From Flaccisagitta enflata (Eukaryota; Chaetognatha; Sagittoidea; Aphragmophora): a stretch of DNA of 64,000 nucleotides. Every line of letters begins with the position of its first letter. The first letter of the stretch is position 1. The notes under the pieces were generated by a model. The model saw only the letters and a program-made list of their open reading frames with translations, did no database searches and had not been told where the DNA came from. A program made the position numbers and the translations under genes. Below are positions 50,200 through 60,359 of the stretch, one piece after another. The DNA lies in NCBI GenBank assembly GCA_965153355.1, contig OZ231127.1, positions 8,556,001-8,620,000 on the forward strand, read 5' to 3'.

Positions 50200-51420
50200 T
50201 AAAGAGTCAAGAGTAAGGCCAGATTTGGCTGTTTGATGGCCTGTAAGCCTCTTTAAGGATAATCTTAGGTCTGAGAAAGTCAACTTGGCCAATTTGAAGG
50301 CTGAGAGGGCTGATTGCAAGCTGTGCTGGCAGATTTGATGCTTGAGAAGGCTGGTTCAAAGCCTGAGGGGACTGAATTTTAGCCTGAGGGGACTGATTTG
50401 AAGCCTGAGAGGGCTGATTTTGTACCTGAGAGGCTCAGAGGCCTGAGTTGGTGCCTGAGAAGACTAATTTGAGGGCTGAGAGGGCTGATTAGAAGCCAAA
50501 CTGCGCTGATTTGAGGACACAGATTGTTGATTCAAGGCCACAGTGCTGTTTTGAGGCCAGAGAGGGCTGATCTGAGCCATGTTAGGGCAGAGTTGAAGCT
50601 TGAGAGGGCTAATTTGAGGTCTGAAAGGGATCTGAAGATACTATGCCTGAGAGGGCAAATCAAAAGCATGAGAGGGCAAATTATGGGTCTGAGAGGGCAG
50701 ATTTCAGGCTTGAGAGGGCAGAATTCAGGCCTTGGAGGGCTTATTCCAGGCCCAGGAGGCTAGATTCTTGATGGGGGTAACCAAAATACAGATAAATGGA
50801 TGGAAGGATGGATGGACCACTGTGTTTTACAGGAGTTTGTCCCCTTAGGGCCTGTTACCTATAAAGTATCATTGACCACATTGCCCTTAAGCGCCTGGTT
50901 CCTTCCATTTGTTCATCCCCCCTCCTCTGGTCAGCTTTCTTAGTCCTCAATTCAGCCTTCTCAAATCTCGATTCAGCCTTATCATACCTCAATTCAGCCC
51001 TTTTGGACAGCGGCCCCGAAGGGGTCAATGACCTATGCTTTCATACGTATGGGGAATTTTCTCCTTCTCCTTCTCCTTCTCCGTTCCCCCCCCCCAACCC
51101 AAATCCTACTTTGAGGCCCAAATCCCAGCCTCAAGGTCCAAATCCTATCCTTGAGGCCCAAATCCCATTCTTGAGGCCAAAATCTCATCCTTGAGGCCCA
51201 AATCCCAGCCTCAAGGCCTAAATCCCAGTTTGAGGCCCAAATCGAAGCCTCGAGGCCCAAAACCTAACCTCAAGATCCAAATCCTTTACGCAGGGCCCAA
51301 ATCCCAGCCTGAAGGCCCTAATTCCAGCCTGAAGACCTAAATCCTAGCCACAAGGCCAAAATCCCAGTCTCAAGGCCCAAATTCCCACCCAAAATGCCAG
51401 CCCTAAGGCCCCAATCCCAA
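50200..51420. mobile_element. HP minisatellite block in F10
   Basis: GAGAGGGCTGATTTGAAGCC units to 50780, a GGATGGAT patch, TGTTTTACAGGAGTTTGTCC, CACATTGCCCTTAAGCGCC, and then a second HP end (51004) with GGCCCAAATCCCAGCCTCAA units. Confidence 0.65.
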
Positions 51421-51426
51421 TTGCTA

Positions 51427-52252
51427 ACAGGTCGCCCAAGGGCAATATGTGGTCAGCGATACCCGTAGCCCTGCTTTAAGTAATTGTGAATTGGAGTGAG
51501 AAGAAGCAGGGCAGCGGCCCCGAAGGGGACGAAGTCCTGTAGAACACAGGGGGACTTTCGTTCGTCCTACCTGAAGAAGGGGATGAGATGCTAAACTGAG
51601 GTCTAAGAAGGCTGATATAAGGCTTGAGAATGCTGGTTGGAAGCTTGAGAGGGCTGACTTGAGGCTTGAGAGAGCTGGATTAAGGCTTGAAAGGCCAGAG
51701 GACTGATTTGAAGCCTGGGAGCAATAAATTGAGTTTTAGATGGCTGATTTGAGGCCTGAGAGGCCTAATTTGAGGGATGAGAGGCCAGGTTTGAGGCCTG
51801 AGAATTTGGATTTGAGGCCTGAGAAGCCAGATTTGAGGCCTGAGAGGCCAGATTTGAAGCCTGAAAGGCCAGATTTGAGGCCTGAGAGGCCAGATTTAAG
51901 GCCTGAGAGAATTTGAGGCCTGAGACGCCAGGGAGGCTGGATTTGAGACCTGAGAGGCTGCATTTGAGGCCTGAAAGGCCAGATTTGAGGCCTGAGGGGT
52001 CTGATGAAGGGGGGGACAAACAGACGGACGGAATAATGGATGAACGAAAGTCCCCCTGTGTTCTACAGGACTTCGTCCCCTTCGGGGCCGCTTCCCAAAA
52101 AGAGGAGATAATTCCTCATATGTGAGAAAGCATAGGTCATCGACCCCTTCAGGGCCGCTGCCCTGCTCCCTCCCTCAGCCTTAATCACAACTTACTTGGG
52201 CAGGGCACTGGTACCGCTGATCATCTAACGCTTTTGCGACTATTATACCTCA
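51427..52252 (+). mobile_element. HP element, complete, inserted in the right arm of F10
   Basis: GGTCGCCCAAGGGCAATATG through GCCCTGCTTTA...GAAGCAGGGC, CCCCGAAGGGGACGAAGTCC, the GAGGCCTGAGAGGCCAGATT array, TTCTACAGGACTTCGTCCCC and GGTACCGCTGATCATCTAAC. The left arm of F10 has no counterpart, so it was added after the palindrome formed. Confidence 0.75.
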
Positions 52253-53040
52253 ATTGACAATTCTGCCCTCCCAAGCTTCAAATCAGCACTGTCAAGCCTC
52301 TAATCAACCCTCTCTATTACAAATCAGCCCTTTCCAAAGGCCAACAGATTGACTGACAGACCACAATAGATGAACTAACATACACATAATGACTTTTAAA
52401 CAGATGTAAGGAGCGAAGGAGGTATATAAAGTCAAAATAAGACTGAAAAAGATGGTGGGAAAATCGCTCCAAACCATAATATTGCTCATGTTTGACAAGT
52501 CAAAACTCAGCCATTTCTTAACGGATTCACAAAAAAATTGTGACAGTTTGAAAGAGCGTCAAAAATTCTTTAAAATGGGACCAATCTGGCAATTCTAGCT
52601 TAATTCGTTCAAAAGTTACAAGCAAAACAAGTAAATTGTTCCAAAAATTAGAAAAATTCCACAACCTGGGAAATTGTCCACAATCCCCATGAAATTGCTT
52701 ATGTTTGACAAGTTATATCTCAGTTGTTTTTGAACGGATTTACAAAAAATCGGTGACGGTTGGAAAGATCTTGAAGAGATCTTCAAAATGGGACCAATCT
52801 GGCATTTCTAGCTTGATTCGTTTAAAAGTTATAAACAAAACAAGGTTGATTGTCCGAAAAATGGGAAAATTCAATGACCTGTACTTCATGAAAGTAAAAA
52901 ATGTGAATATTTCAAAAAGCGCTCTGGGAATTTTTTTGCACTCATTTGCCATGGATAACACATGGGTTGGACCACCAGAAATCGTCATAAAAGTGGCAGT
53001 ACTCCTAGTTTAAAGTACAAGGTGCAAATACAGAGTAGTG

Positions 53041-53996
53041 TGGGGTAATGATGTTGGGAAAAGCCCTGCCGTCTGACGCCATTCCTCCAACGACCCCGGA
53101 AGTGATCTTTGAGCGGTGTGTTGACAATGCGGCGTCCGCAGCGGCAGTATCCCATCCTGCCGCGACAACCATCAAAACGGCCATGTTTTCTGGGGAAGAT
53201 GAGATGGCGCAGGGAATGGAAAGACACAGGAAGGAACAGGAAGCAGCTGACGCGGTGCTGGCGGCACAGATGCAGGATCAGGAGAGGAGGGCGGCACCCA
53301 ATTCTGCCGCCGTCGTCAACACGAAGGCGTGGACGATGGCGGGGAGTGAAAGGTTGCAGCCACATCATCCCGCCAGACCGGAAGCTGCAGCGGATCCTGC
53401 CATGCATCATTACCATCAGCAGCTGAATCATCAACAACGAGAAGATGCTGCTCATGTTCAAGAGGAAATGGAGAAACTGAAACGAGATCTGGAAGCAAAA
53501 AAGCTAGAAGGCCAACAGCAGCAATTTGACCTTCGTGCAATGCAGATCAAAGTGCGTCAAAAAGAAGAATGCCTACAGTCAATGGAGCGTCAACAACAGC
53601 AACGCCAATATGTGCGTCAAGATTTTGATGCACCAAAGAGACAAGTGCGAATCAACCAACAAGAGGCCATGTCTCAACACGTCGAGCAGGAGGAAGATGT
53701 TCAAGACGGTCCATGGTTCGCAAAAACGACCAAAAGAAAATCACCAATCAAGGTTGCGGGGCAGTACGTGGTACCAAATCCTTCTCCCACGGGCTGTCAT
53801 CATGAAGAAGCTCCAGCAGCCCGTCAACCGGAAATGGTGGTTCAATAGGGGAATAATTAGAGGTTTTCCTCAAGAGGGCCTCTTATGACTCGTTCATGAG
53901 GGCTAGAGAAGTGGGCCTGAAGGCGTTGGAAAGGGGCAAGCCAGAAAAGCCCCTTCTAGAGCTTTTGTCCACGGATTACATGATGTGGAAACGGTA
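53041..53996 (+). pseudogene. Q-rich gene family copy 2, 3' part
   Basis: Open frame from GTA at 53045 (VMMLGKALPSDAIPPTTPEV) for 267 codons to TAG at 53848. It has Glu/Lys/Gln-rich coiled coil (MEKLKRDLEAKKLEGQQQQF) and a basic tail (AKTTKRKSPIKVAGQYVV). After the stop, a second frame (ASYDSFMRAREVGLKALERG, KPEKPLLELLSTDYMMWK) at about 53872-53990 still looks coding, so a frameshift probably separates it. It reads in the same frame as the segment ending at 46044 once F10 and one TGGG are removed. An independent gene starting at ATG 53048 is the alternative, but ATG 53048 sits only 8 bp from the composite end. Confidence 0.55.
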
Positions 53997-54400
53997 GTTC
54001 AAGGACGTGGCAAATTAGGTGTTGTTTATAAACGGCAAATAAACGCCGTTTATAAACAATGCTATACAACTGTTTATAAACATTAAAAAATGCATGTCAA
54101 ATAAACAAAATTGTTTAAATGGCAGTAAAAAATGCTGTTTATAAACAACTCTATATCACTGTTTATGAACGGAGGAAAAAAAGATATTGTTGGACCTGAT
54201 CAGTATAAACTGAAAAAGTCAACACTCGAAAATAGTCTACTAGAAAAATGAAATTTTGAAGTTTGGTACTAATTATTTGGACTCCAAAAATCGTTAAAAA
54301 GAGCCCATAATATGATCGTATATAAACACAACAAAATCAATGTTTATAAACAACAAAAGTCAAGTGTTTGTAAACGCCTAATATTTTGTGTTGATAAACG
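53997..54400. repeat. TGTTTATAAAC-rich DNA, left of the LINE
   Basis: At least eight GTTTATAAAC or close variants in 400 bp. The same motif fills 59160-59740 on the other side of the LINE. Forkhead factors bind TGTTTAC/TGTTTAT-type sites, so a binding role is possible but is inference. Confidence 0.55.
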
Positions 54401-54476
54401 AAAAAAAAAATCAAAATCAATGGAGAATGTACTAAGGATTTTTTTCTTTCTCTCCTCCAAGACGTTCGCTCAAGAG

Positions 54477-55202
54477 ATGGCGAAATCGGCAGCCGACATC
54501 CGGGATGCGACGACAGCCCTCGCCGCCATTATGCAAAGGTACGCGGAAGATATGGAGGAAGATGACGACTTTAGTCAAGAAATGTCATTTGAGAGTAACA
54601 TCAACTCGAGAGACTGCACCTCCACCCCTCTTCCAACAGGCCGAGAAAAAGACGTCGGGTCGCAGACGCAACAAGCTCAAGCAGCTCGTCGACCGGCGCC
54701 TACAGCACCTTCTCTGGTGGAGGATCAATCGACTTTCATGATTAGCCTCCCACCGACCATGATAAAAATTAAAAAAGGAAAAGATGAAAAGGAAGTGGCA
54801 AAAATCATATCTGAAGAGACAAATTCAAGAGTGAAATTAATGAGAAAGGACCTGAAATTAATGCAACAACAAATTATCTCAAAAAATCTTCTTCTTCCCC
54901 CATCACTTAACCTCGCCTCCAATTCCACAACATCAGACGACGCCACGAAGTACGACAGCTGCGTGGAGGCCTCAACTCTCTCGTCAACTTCCGCATCCAC
55001 CTCCTCGACACTACATCCGCCATCGGCTTCTCAAGGCTCCTTCACTGCACCCCATCCGCCAGCGGAAGAGGTGCTGAAAAAGAAAAGGGGAAGGAAACCA
55101 AAAAGGGCAATCGACGGAACAACACCGAGAAGTCGAAGCGCATCATCAGGAAGAGAAACGATGAAGTTGAAGCACCTCGCCGCCCAAAGTCAAAATGGAT
55201 AG
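54477..55202 (+). CDS. LINE ORF1 protein with AT-hook
   Basis: Start chosen at ATG 54477 (MAKSAADIRDATTALAAIMQ). Upstream in-frame ATGs at 54420 and 54312 would add sequence that looks like translated AT-rich repeat. The protein has 241 residues: a helical N-terminus with an acidic patch (EDMEEDDDF), a central Lys/Glu helix (KGKDEKEVAKIISEE), a Ser/Thr-rich region, and a C-terminal AT-hook (KKKRGRKPKR, about 55079-55108). LINE ORF1 proteins bind the element RNA and often act as chaperones. An AT-hook would instead add minor-groove DNA binding and could bias insertion to AT-rich DNA (inference). Its stop overlaps the ORF2 start (ATGGATAG). Confidence 0.75.
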   Translation: MAKSAADIRDATTALAAIMQRYAEDMEEDDDFSQEMSFESNINSRDCTSTPLPTGREKDVGSQTQQAQAARRPAPTAPSLVEDQSTFMISLPPTMIKIKKGKDEKEVAKIISEETNSRVKLMRKDLKLMQQQIISKNLLLPPSLNLASNSTTSDDATKYDSCVEASTLSSTSASTSSTLHPPSASQGSFTAPHPPAEEVLKKKRGRKPKRAIDGTTPRSRSASSGRETMKLKHLAAQSQNG

Positions 55203-58128
55203 AAGAAGTGGAGATTCAAATAGGCGCAAGAACATCGTCATCTTCACTCAAAACAGTAATGGCAACCCCAGCAGCCAGCGCCTAACTAGAGAAGCAGTGG
55301 ACAATATCGCGAAGAATGATGACGTCATCGCCATCTTCAATGACATTAGATGCCAGGACCCCTCCAATGTACACCTGCCAAATCTCTCAACCATTCTAGC
55401 AAACGATAAAAACAATCTTCACTACGCCGGTGGATCCTGCATCCTCTTCCCCAACACCTGGTCAGCGACAATCCAAGAGCAAGAATGCAAGGAGGGATTG
55501 ATTGTCGAGCTTACCACCACAGAGGGAGAAAAGCTGATAATTGCCACGACTTATAACCACCCGGAAAAAAAGATAAATAAAAATTTCATTTCAAAAATAG
55601 AAGAATTAAATAGAAAAAATGATAAAAAGATTATCCTTTGTGGCGACTTTAATTGCGCAGCGCCAGAGTTTGGAAGCAGAACCAGCACGGAAGAAGGCAA
55701 GGATCTCGTCGACAACATCATCAGACTCGGACTAAATTTCGTCAACAACGGTGAGCCGACCTACATCAGCAGGAGCAGCGGCAATTGGAACATTCTTGAT
55801 CTGTGCTTTGTCAGCGACTCCGTCGTCGACGATGTGTTGGAGTTTAGAGTCGGCGATGCAACTGAAAGCGACCACCTGCCAATCATCCTTACGCTAAGCG
55901 GCAAGAATGAAAAAGATAAATTAAAAAGAAAAATAAGAGATTGGGGAAAATTTAAAAACGATTTGAAAAACGATAAAGAATTAGACGATTTGAAAAAGAA
56001 TTTATCGAACATCATTGAAAAAATTAAAAATAAACAATTAGACATAACAACAATCCGCCAGCAGATTGATGAATGCGTAATAAAATTCACAAAGGTGATA
56101 AAAAAGGCCCAAATTTCATCAACAACCGAACAAACAATAAAATCAGGTGGTGACTTTAAGATTAAAAAAGATACAAGAGATCTTATAAAAGAACGAAAGA
56201 AATTGATTGATTTGATTAAAAAGAACAGAAACACTAACAATATAGAAGCTTTAAAAAACAAAATGAATCAAATAACGAGAAAAATGAAATCTTTTTTAAA
56301 AAGAGACAAACATGACGATTATGAAAAGAAAAGTGATTTTATAGCAAAAACAAACGACTCGAGACGAAAATGGAAAATTTTTAACCAATTGATGGAAAAG
56401 AAAAAGAAAGACAATAATCCCCTTACCCATTTGAAAATGAAAGACAATAAACTAACAACAACAACAAAAGAAATTGTCAACACCCACGTCCAAAGATTAA
56501 AAGAAACCCATCAACCACGACCACCAGCAGAAAAAGAAAAGAAATGGGCGGAAACATTAAAAAAAGACAATGATTCCGCCGCGTTCTTCCTCACCCCCCA
56601 ACTTCCGGTCGATGAGGCCGGTGATGACGACATCTGCGCCTTCGTCACCATGGAATCGGTCGCCAACATCATCAGGGAGACGAAGACCAATTCGGCGCCG
56701 GGCGACGACGGCATCGACAACGGAACATTAAAGAACATCCCGCCGGAAGCTCTGAAGGCGCTCGTCGACATCATCGCCATCTGCTTACAGGTAGGCTACT
56801 TTCCTGATGAATGGAAGCGTGCACGAGTGAAGATGCTTTTGAAAAAGGATAAAAAGGGCGATGACTCTGCAAATTATCGCCCAATTTCACTCCTAAGTTG
56901 CGTTGGCAAAATACTTGAGAGGGTAATCAAGAAGTGTATTGACGCTGTTGACAATGCTAAAACCATCGTCCCTGAGCTTCACGCAGGATTTCGTCCTGGG
57001 AGATCGACCCAGGAATGCTTCCTTCGACTTGCGGAAGATATGGCGGCAACGCGGAAAGCAAAGAAAGTAGCGGTGGCGGCCTTCGTGGATCTCGAAAAAT
57101 GTTTCGACAAACTCGACCATGACGTCCTACGCTACCGCCTTCGACGCCATCCGCTGCCGCCAAAGATTACCCGAATCATCTCGTCGTTCCTCGACAATCG
57201 CCGACTCTACGTCGAAGAAAGCGGCGTCGTTTCCGAAGAGATCGTCATGGAGAGTGGCGCCCCCCAAGGCGCCATTCTCTCCCCAACGCTTTACATTCTC
57301 TACTCGTTCGACGCGCCATTGACGAACGACTCGAGTGAGGGCGCCTCACTATACGCAGACGACACCGCCACATGGGCGATTGGCGACTCTGCAGCGGAAG
57401 CAGTGACAATCCTTCAACGCCGCCTCGACGAATTAGAGAGCTGGTGCCGCAAATGGCGCCTTAATCCGGCACCAGCGAAAACAGATGTGATTGTCTTCAG
57501 CAACTCGAAGAAGCAAAGAGAAAGAGCGGAAGACATGGATATTTTCATTATGGACGAGAAAATCGAGTGGAAAGAAAAGGTGAAATTTCTCGGGGTCACT
57601 TTTGACAAAGATTGGAAGTGGTCGACGCATATTGATAATTTGATAAAAAGTAACTACCCTAAAGTCGTTTCTATAGCTAAGCTGAACAGGAAGATTGGCT
57701 ACAATAACAGAGAATTGATAATGTCGCTTTTTGATTCACTTATCATGTCCACTTTTTACTACTCTTGCCTGGCCTATTTAAACATGCCTAAAAAAGGATG
57801 GGATAAGGTTGAAAGCTTTCTTACTCGCTCGCTTAAATCTATCTTTGACCTGCCTAGAATGATGAACAATGAAAGAGCCCGTGATATTTTCATGAGTGGA
57901 TCGTTTAGGGAGAAAATTGAAAAGTTTGCTATCAGAAGATCCGTTAATTTACTACGCAACTCTTCGCTTACTAAAAACATGATTTATAATTATGGTGGTT
58001 ATGCGTCAAAAGATGGCAAGGATACCATACTAGATAAAATGGTGAATTTGGCGGGTGTACCGGATGGAGTAAATTTATGCTATCTCTGTCTCTTTAACCT
58101 TGAACATGATTGCGTTGCCGTCGAATGA
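55195..58128 (+). CDS. LINE ORF2: APE-type endonuclease and reverse transcriptase
   Basis: 977 codons, no frameshift or stop. The APE endonuclease is about residues 12-245: QNSNG, GDFNCAAPEFGS (~150), LDLCFVS and SDHLP (~225). A long Lys/Asn-rich helical linker (~245-450) follows. The RT is about residues 490-810: SAPGDDGI, YRPISLLSCVGKILER, HAGFRPGRSTQE, FVDLEKCFDKLDHD (~630), GAPQGAILSP (~688), YADD catalytic motif (~720) and KFLGV. There is no RNase H. The C-terminus has a Cys/His cluster (LCYLCLFNLEHDC) that may be a nucleic-acid-binding knuckle. These enzymes nick the target and copy element RNA from the 3' end. The start at 55195 is supported by the 8-nt overlap with the ORF1 stop, an arrangement consistent with coupled reinitiation. 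Confidence 0.96.
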   Translation: MDRRSGDSNRRKNIVIFTQNSNGNPSSQRLTREAVDNIAKNDDVIAIFNDIRCQDPSNVHLPNLSTILANDKNNLHYAGGSCILFPNTWSATIQEQECKEGLIVELTTTEGEKLIIATTYNHPEKKINKNFISKIEELNRKNDKKIILCGDFNCAAPEFGSRTSTEEGKDLVDNIIRLGLNFVNNGEPTYISRSSGNWNILDLCFVSDSVVDDVLEFRVGDATESDHLPIILTLSGKNEKDKLKRKIRDWGKFKNDLKNDKELDDLKKNLSNIIEKIKNKQLDITTIRQQIDECVIKFTKVIKKAQISSTTEQTIKSGGDFKIKKDTRDLIKERKKLIDLIKKNRNTNNIEALKNKMNQITRKMKSFLKRDKHDDYEKKSDFIAKTNDSRRKWKIFNQLMEKKKKDNNPLTHLKMKDNKLTTTTKEIVNTHVQRLKETHQPRPPAEKEKKWAETLKKDNDSAAFFLTPQLPVDEAGDDDICAFVTMESVANIIRETKTNSAPGDDGIDNGTLKNIPPEALKALVDIIAICLQVGYFPDEWKRARVKMLLKKDKKGDDSANYRPISLLSCVGKILERVIKKCIDAVDNAKTIVPELHAGFRPGRSTQECFLRLAEDMAATRKAKKVAVAAFVDLEKCFDKLDHDVLRYRLRRHPLPPKITRIISSFLDNRRLYVEESGVVSEEIVMESGAPQGAILSPTLYILYSFDAPLTNDSSEGASLYADDTATWAIGDSAAEAVTILQRRLDELESWCRKWRLNPAPAKTDVIVFSNSKKQRERAEDMDIFIMDEKIEWKEKVKFLGVTFDKDWKWSTHIDNLIKSNYPKVVSIAKLNRKIGYNNRELIMSLFDSLIMSTFYYSCLAYLNMPKKGWDKVESFLTRSLKSIFDLPRMMNNERARDIFMSGSFREKIEKFAIRRSVNLLRNSSLTKNMIYNYGGYASKDGKDTILDKMVNLAGVPDGVNLCYLCLFNLEHDCVAVE

Positions 58129-59140
58129 ACCGCGTATGTGTCCTCCACTGCGATAGGATAAAATTAACAAATCCCCCCCCCCCCACCGGAGAATCTTTAG
58201 CTGCTTATCCTTTTTACTTTAAGAAATGTGTCTCTCTACAACACTTGTCACTATCCCCATGTAGCTTTTCCTTTTTGTGTCGTCTCTCGTTGCCGCGATG
58301 TAGTGCTGTACTTTGCACATTTAATTAGCCTCCACTGATCAACCCCTCCACGAATATTTACAACCGGATGGGACTTTTTAAACTTTTTAAACTTTTTTAA
58401 ACTTTTTTGAATCCTATGTTTACTAATCTGCAACTATTTCTGTACCCGTTCTCGCCCGCCCTGTCTTTTACCTCTTTGTGAATCCGTCTTCTCTAACCAC
58501 CCCTCCCTCCCCTCCCCGCCCGTCTCCCCCTCCCCCCCACCCTCCCCCCCTCCCCCCAACATGACCACTGCCCATTAATCTGCCCCTAGTCTTGAACAAT
58601 ATCTCCTTTCCCCACCCACCCTTCCCATAACCCAACCCACCCCCCTCCCTCCCCCTCCTCCCTCCCCTCCCCTCCCCTGCCCCTTCGCCCTCCCCTTCGA
58701 TCATTTTAACCACCCCTACTCCTTGTCCCTTCCCGCCCACCCCTTTAACATCCCCCCACGCCCTTCCACCCCCCCTCCTCTCTTTCTATTTGGATGTCCG
58801 CCGATTGCCTCCATAGTTGATAGACTATCTCGGTCTTAGCGCTTTTTTCCGCTACTATAAAAGACGCGAGGGAAATGACTAGAAATGAAAGTAAAGATTG
58901 ATCTTCCTAAGTATCTAGTACTTATACGTGCAAACTGGTCCATGTTCCGCTATACCCATCTTGGTATCGATTGAGGTAGCTTGTGATATGAACAGGCCCC
59001 CCCCCCCCCCCCGCGTGACTATTAATAACCCACGTTGTTGAATTGATGATGATGATCTCTTGCTGTACCGAATTACCTCAAGGGGCGCCCACAAGGTGCC
59101 TGAGGGTGATGAAAATAAATTTCAATTTCAATTTCAATTT
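58129..59140 (+). other. LINE 3' UTR with a C-rich tract and AATTTC tail
   Basis: Positions 58497-58780 are dominated by CCCCTCCCTCCCC-type sequence, so the minus strand is G-quadruplex prone. A run of 19 C with one G break lies at 58976-58995. Near the end, AAGGGGCGCCCACAAGGTGC and CTGAGGGTGATGAAAATAAA precede four AATTTC units, the likely RT recognition and priming end. Confidence 0.75.
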
Positions 59141-59755
59141 CCTCCTCTTCCTCATCCAAAATTGTTTATTTGCCCCCAATTTCTTTTGTATATAAACAAA
59201 TGTTTATTTGCGCCCAATTTCTTTTGCAAATAAACAAAAAATCATTTTGAGATTCATATTTTTGGTATTTATAAGCTCAAAAATTGCTAAAGGAGTGTAA
59301 ATGTTTATGAAATCAAATTTATGGTACCAAATAAACGTTTTTTTGTTTATTTGCAAAAGAAATTGGGAGCAAAAAAATATTTGTTTATATACAAAAGAAA
59401 TTGGGGGGAAATAAACAATTTTGAATGAGGAGGAGGAGGGGGAGGAGGAGAGAAATATCAAAATCTGTTTATGAGTCCCATATTTTTGGTGTTTATAAAC
59501 ACAAAAATTTCAAAAGGAGTGTAAACGTTTATGAGATCAAATTTATGGTACCAAATAAACAAATTTGTTTATGAGATTCATATTTTTGGTGTTTTTAAAT
59601 ACAAAAATTTCTAAAGGAGTGTAAACGTTTATGAAATCAAATTTATGGTACCAAATAAAAAAATTTTTGTTTATTTGCAAAAGAAATTGGGAGCAAATAA
59701 ACATTTGTTTATATACAAAAGAAATTGGGGGCAAATAAACAATTTTGGATGAGGA
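59141..59755. mobile_element. fold-back element(s) F13 abutting the LINE tail
   Basis: CCTCATCCAAAATTGTTTAT at the left, AATAAACAATTTTGGATGAG at the right. Between them are paired TTTGTATATAAACAAATGTT / AACATTTGTTTATATACAAA and three TTTATGA(G/A)TC.CATATTTTTGGT units. A second internal end at about 59430 suggests a duplication. Confidence 0.65.
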
Positions 59756-59789
59756 GGACACATCAGATTTTTAGAACCGCTTGGTTTAA

Positions 59790-60345
59790 ACTAGGAGAAC
59801 TGCCACTTTTTCTGCGGTTTCTAGTGGTTCAGTCCATGCATAATCCATGGCAAAAAACACCAAAATCATTCCAGTAGCTCATTTTTGTAAATTTCCATTT
59901 TTTTCTGGGTGGTTGGTACAGGTCATCAAATTTTCCCTTTTTTTGACCTCCTCCATTGTTTTGCTTGTAACTTTTGAACGAATTGAGCTAGAAATGCCAG
60001 ATTGGGCCCATTTTAAAGATCTCTTCAAGATCTTTCCAACCGGCACCAATTTTTTGCAAATCCGTTGAAAAACAACCAAGTTAAAAGCTGTCAAACATGA
60101 GCAAGATTATGGAGATTTTGGACGATTTTCCAGATCATTATCTATTTCCTTCTACTTTCACAGTTTCACTTGTTTTGCTCATAACTTTTGAACGGATAAA
60201 GCTAGAAATGCCAGATTGGTCCCATTTTAAAGATATTTTCAATATCTTTAAAACCGTCACCAATTTCATGTCAATCGCTTGAAAAACAACCAATTTATGG
60301 GCTGTCAAACATAGACACTTTCATGGGAATTTTGGAGGATTTTCC
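59790..60345. repeat. third, single-arm copy of the F10 end sequence
   Basis: TTTAAACTAGGAGAACTGCC, AATCCATGGCAAAAAACACC and two modules with GCTAGAAATGCCAGATTGG at 59987 and 60201 (214 bp apart) match the F10 left arm, more diverged and lacking the CACTACTC terminus. No opposite arm is present. Confidence 0.7.
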
Positions 60346-60359
60346 TATCTTCTTTTTTG

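Larger units (their letters stand above)
46045..53040. mobile_element. F10: ~7.0-kb palindromic composite element, 4-bp target duplication
   Basis: The left end CACTACTCTGTATTTGCACC and right end GGTGCAAATACAGAGTAGTG are exact complements. The first ~200 bp of the two arms differ at only a few positions. TGGG flanks both ends (46041-46044 and 53041-53044). The left arm is 46045-47165, continued near 48613-48780. The right arm is 53040 back to 52255, then 51000 back to 50630, with an insertion in between. Each arm holds two ~213-bp modules and HP-type minisatellite. Separate fold-backs, HP elements and microsatellites fill the middle. No transposase was seen, so movement would need help in trans. 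Confidence 0.7.
54420..59140 (+). mobile_element. non-LTR (LINE) retrotransposon, apparently intact ORFs
   Basis: Order is ORF1, ORF2 (APE endonuclease plus reverse transcriptase), a ~1-kb 3' UTR, and a tail of AATTTC repeats (GAAAATAAATTTCAATTTCA). There is no LTR and no RNase H domain after the RT. Domain order and RT motifs fit the Jockey/CR1/L2 side of non-LTR elements. The 5' end is not defined, and no target-site duplication was identified. The tail abuts fold-back F13. Confidence 0.85.

Noticed and set aside
46045-53040. CACTA transposon, because the ends begin CACTA
   Set aside because: CACTA elements make 3-bp duplications and code for a transposase. Here the flank match is 4 bp and no transposase is present.
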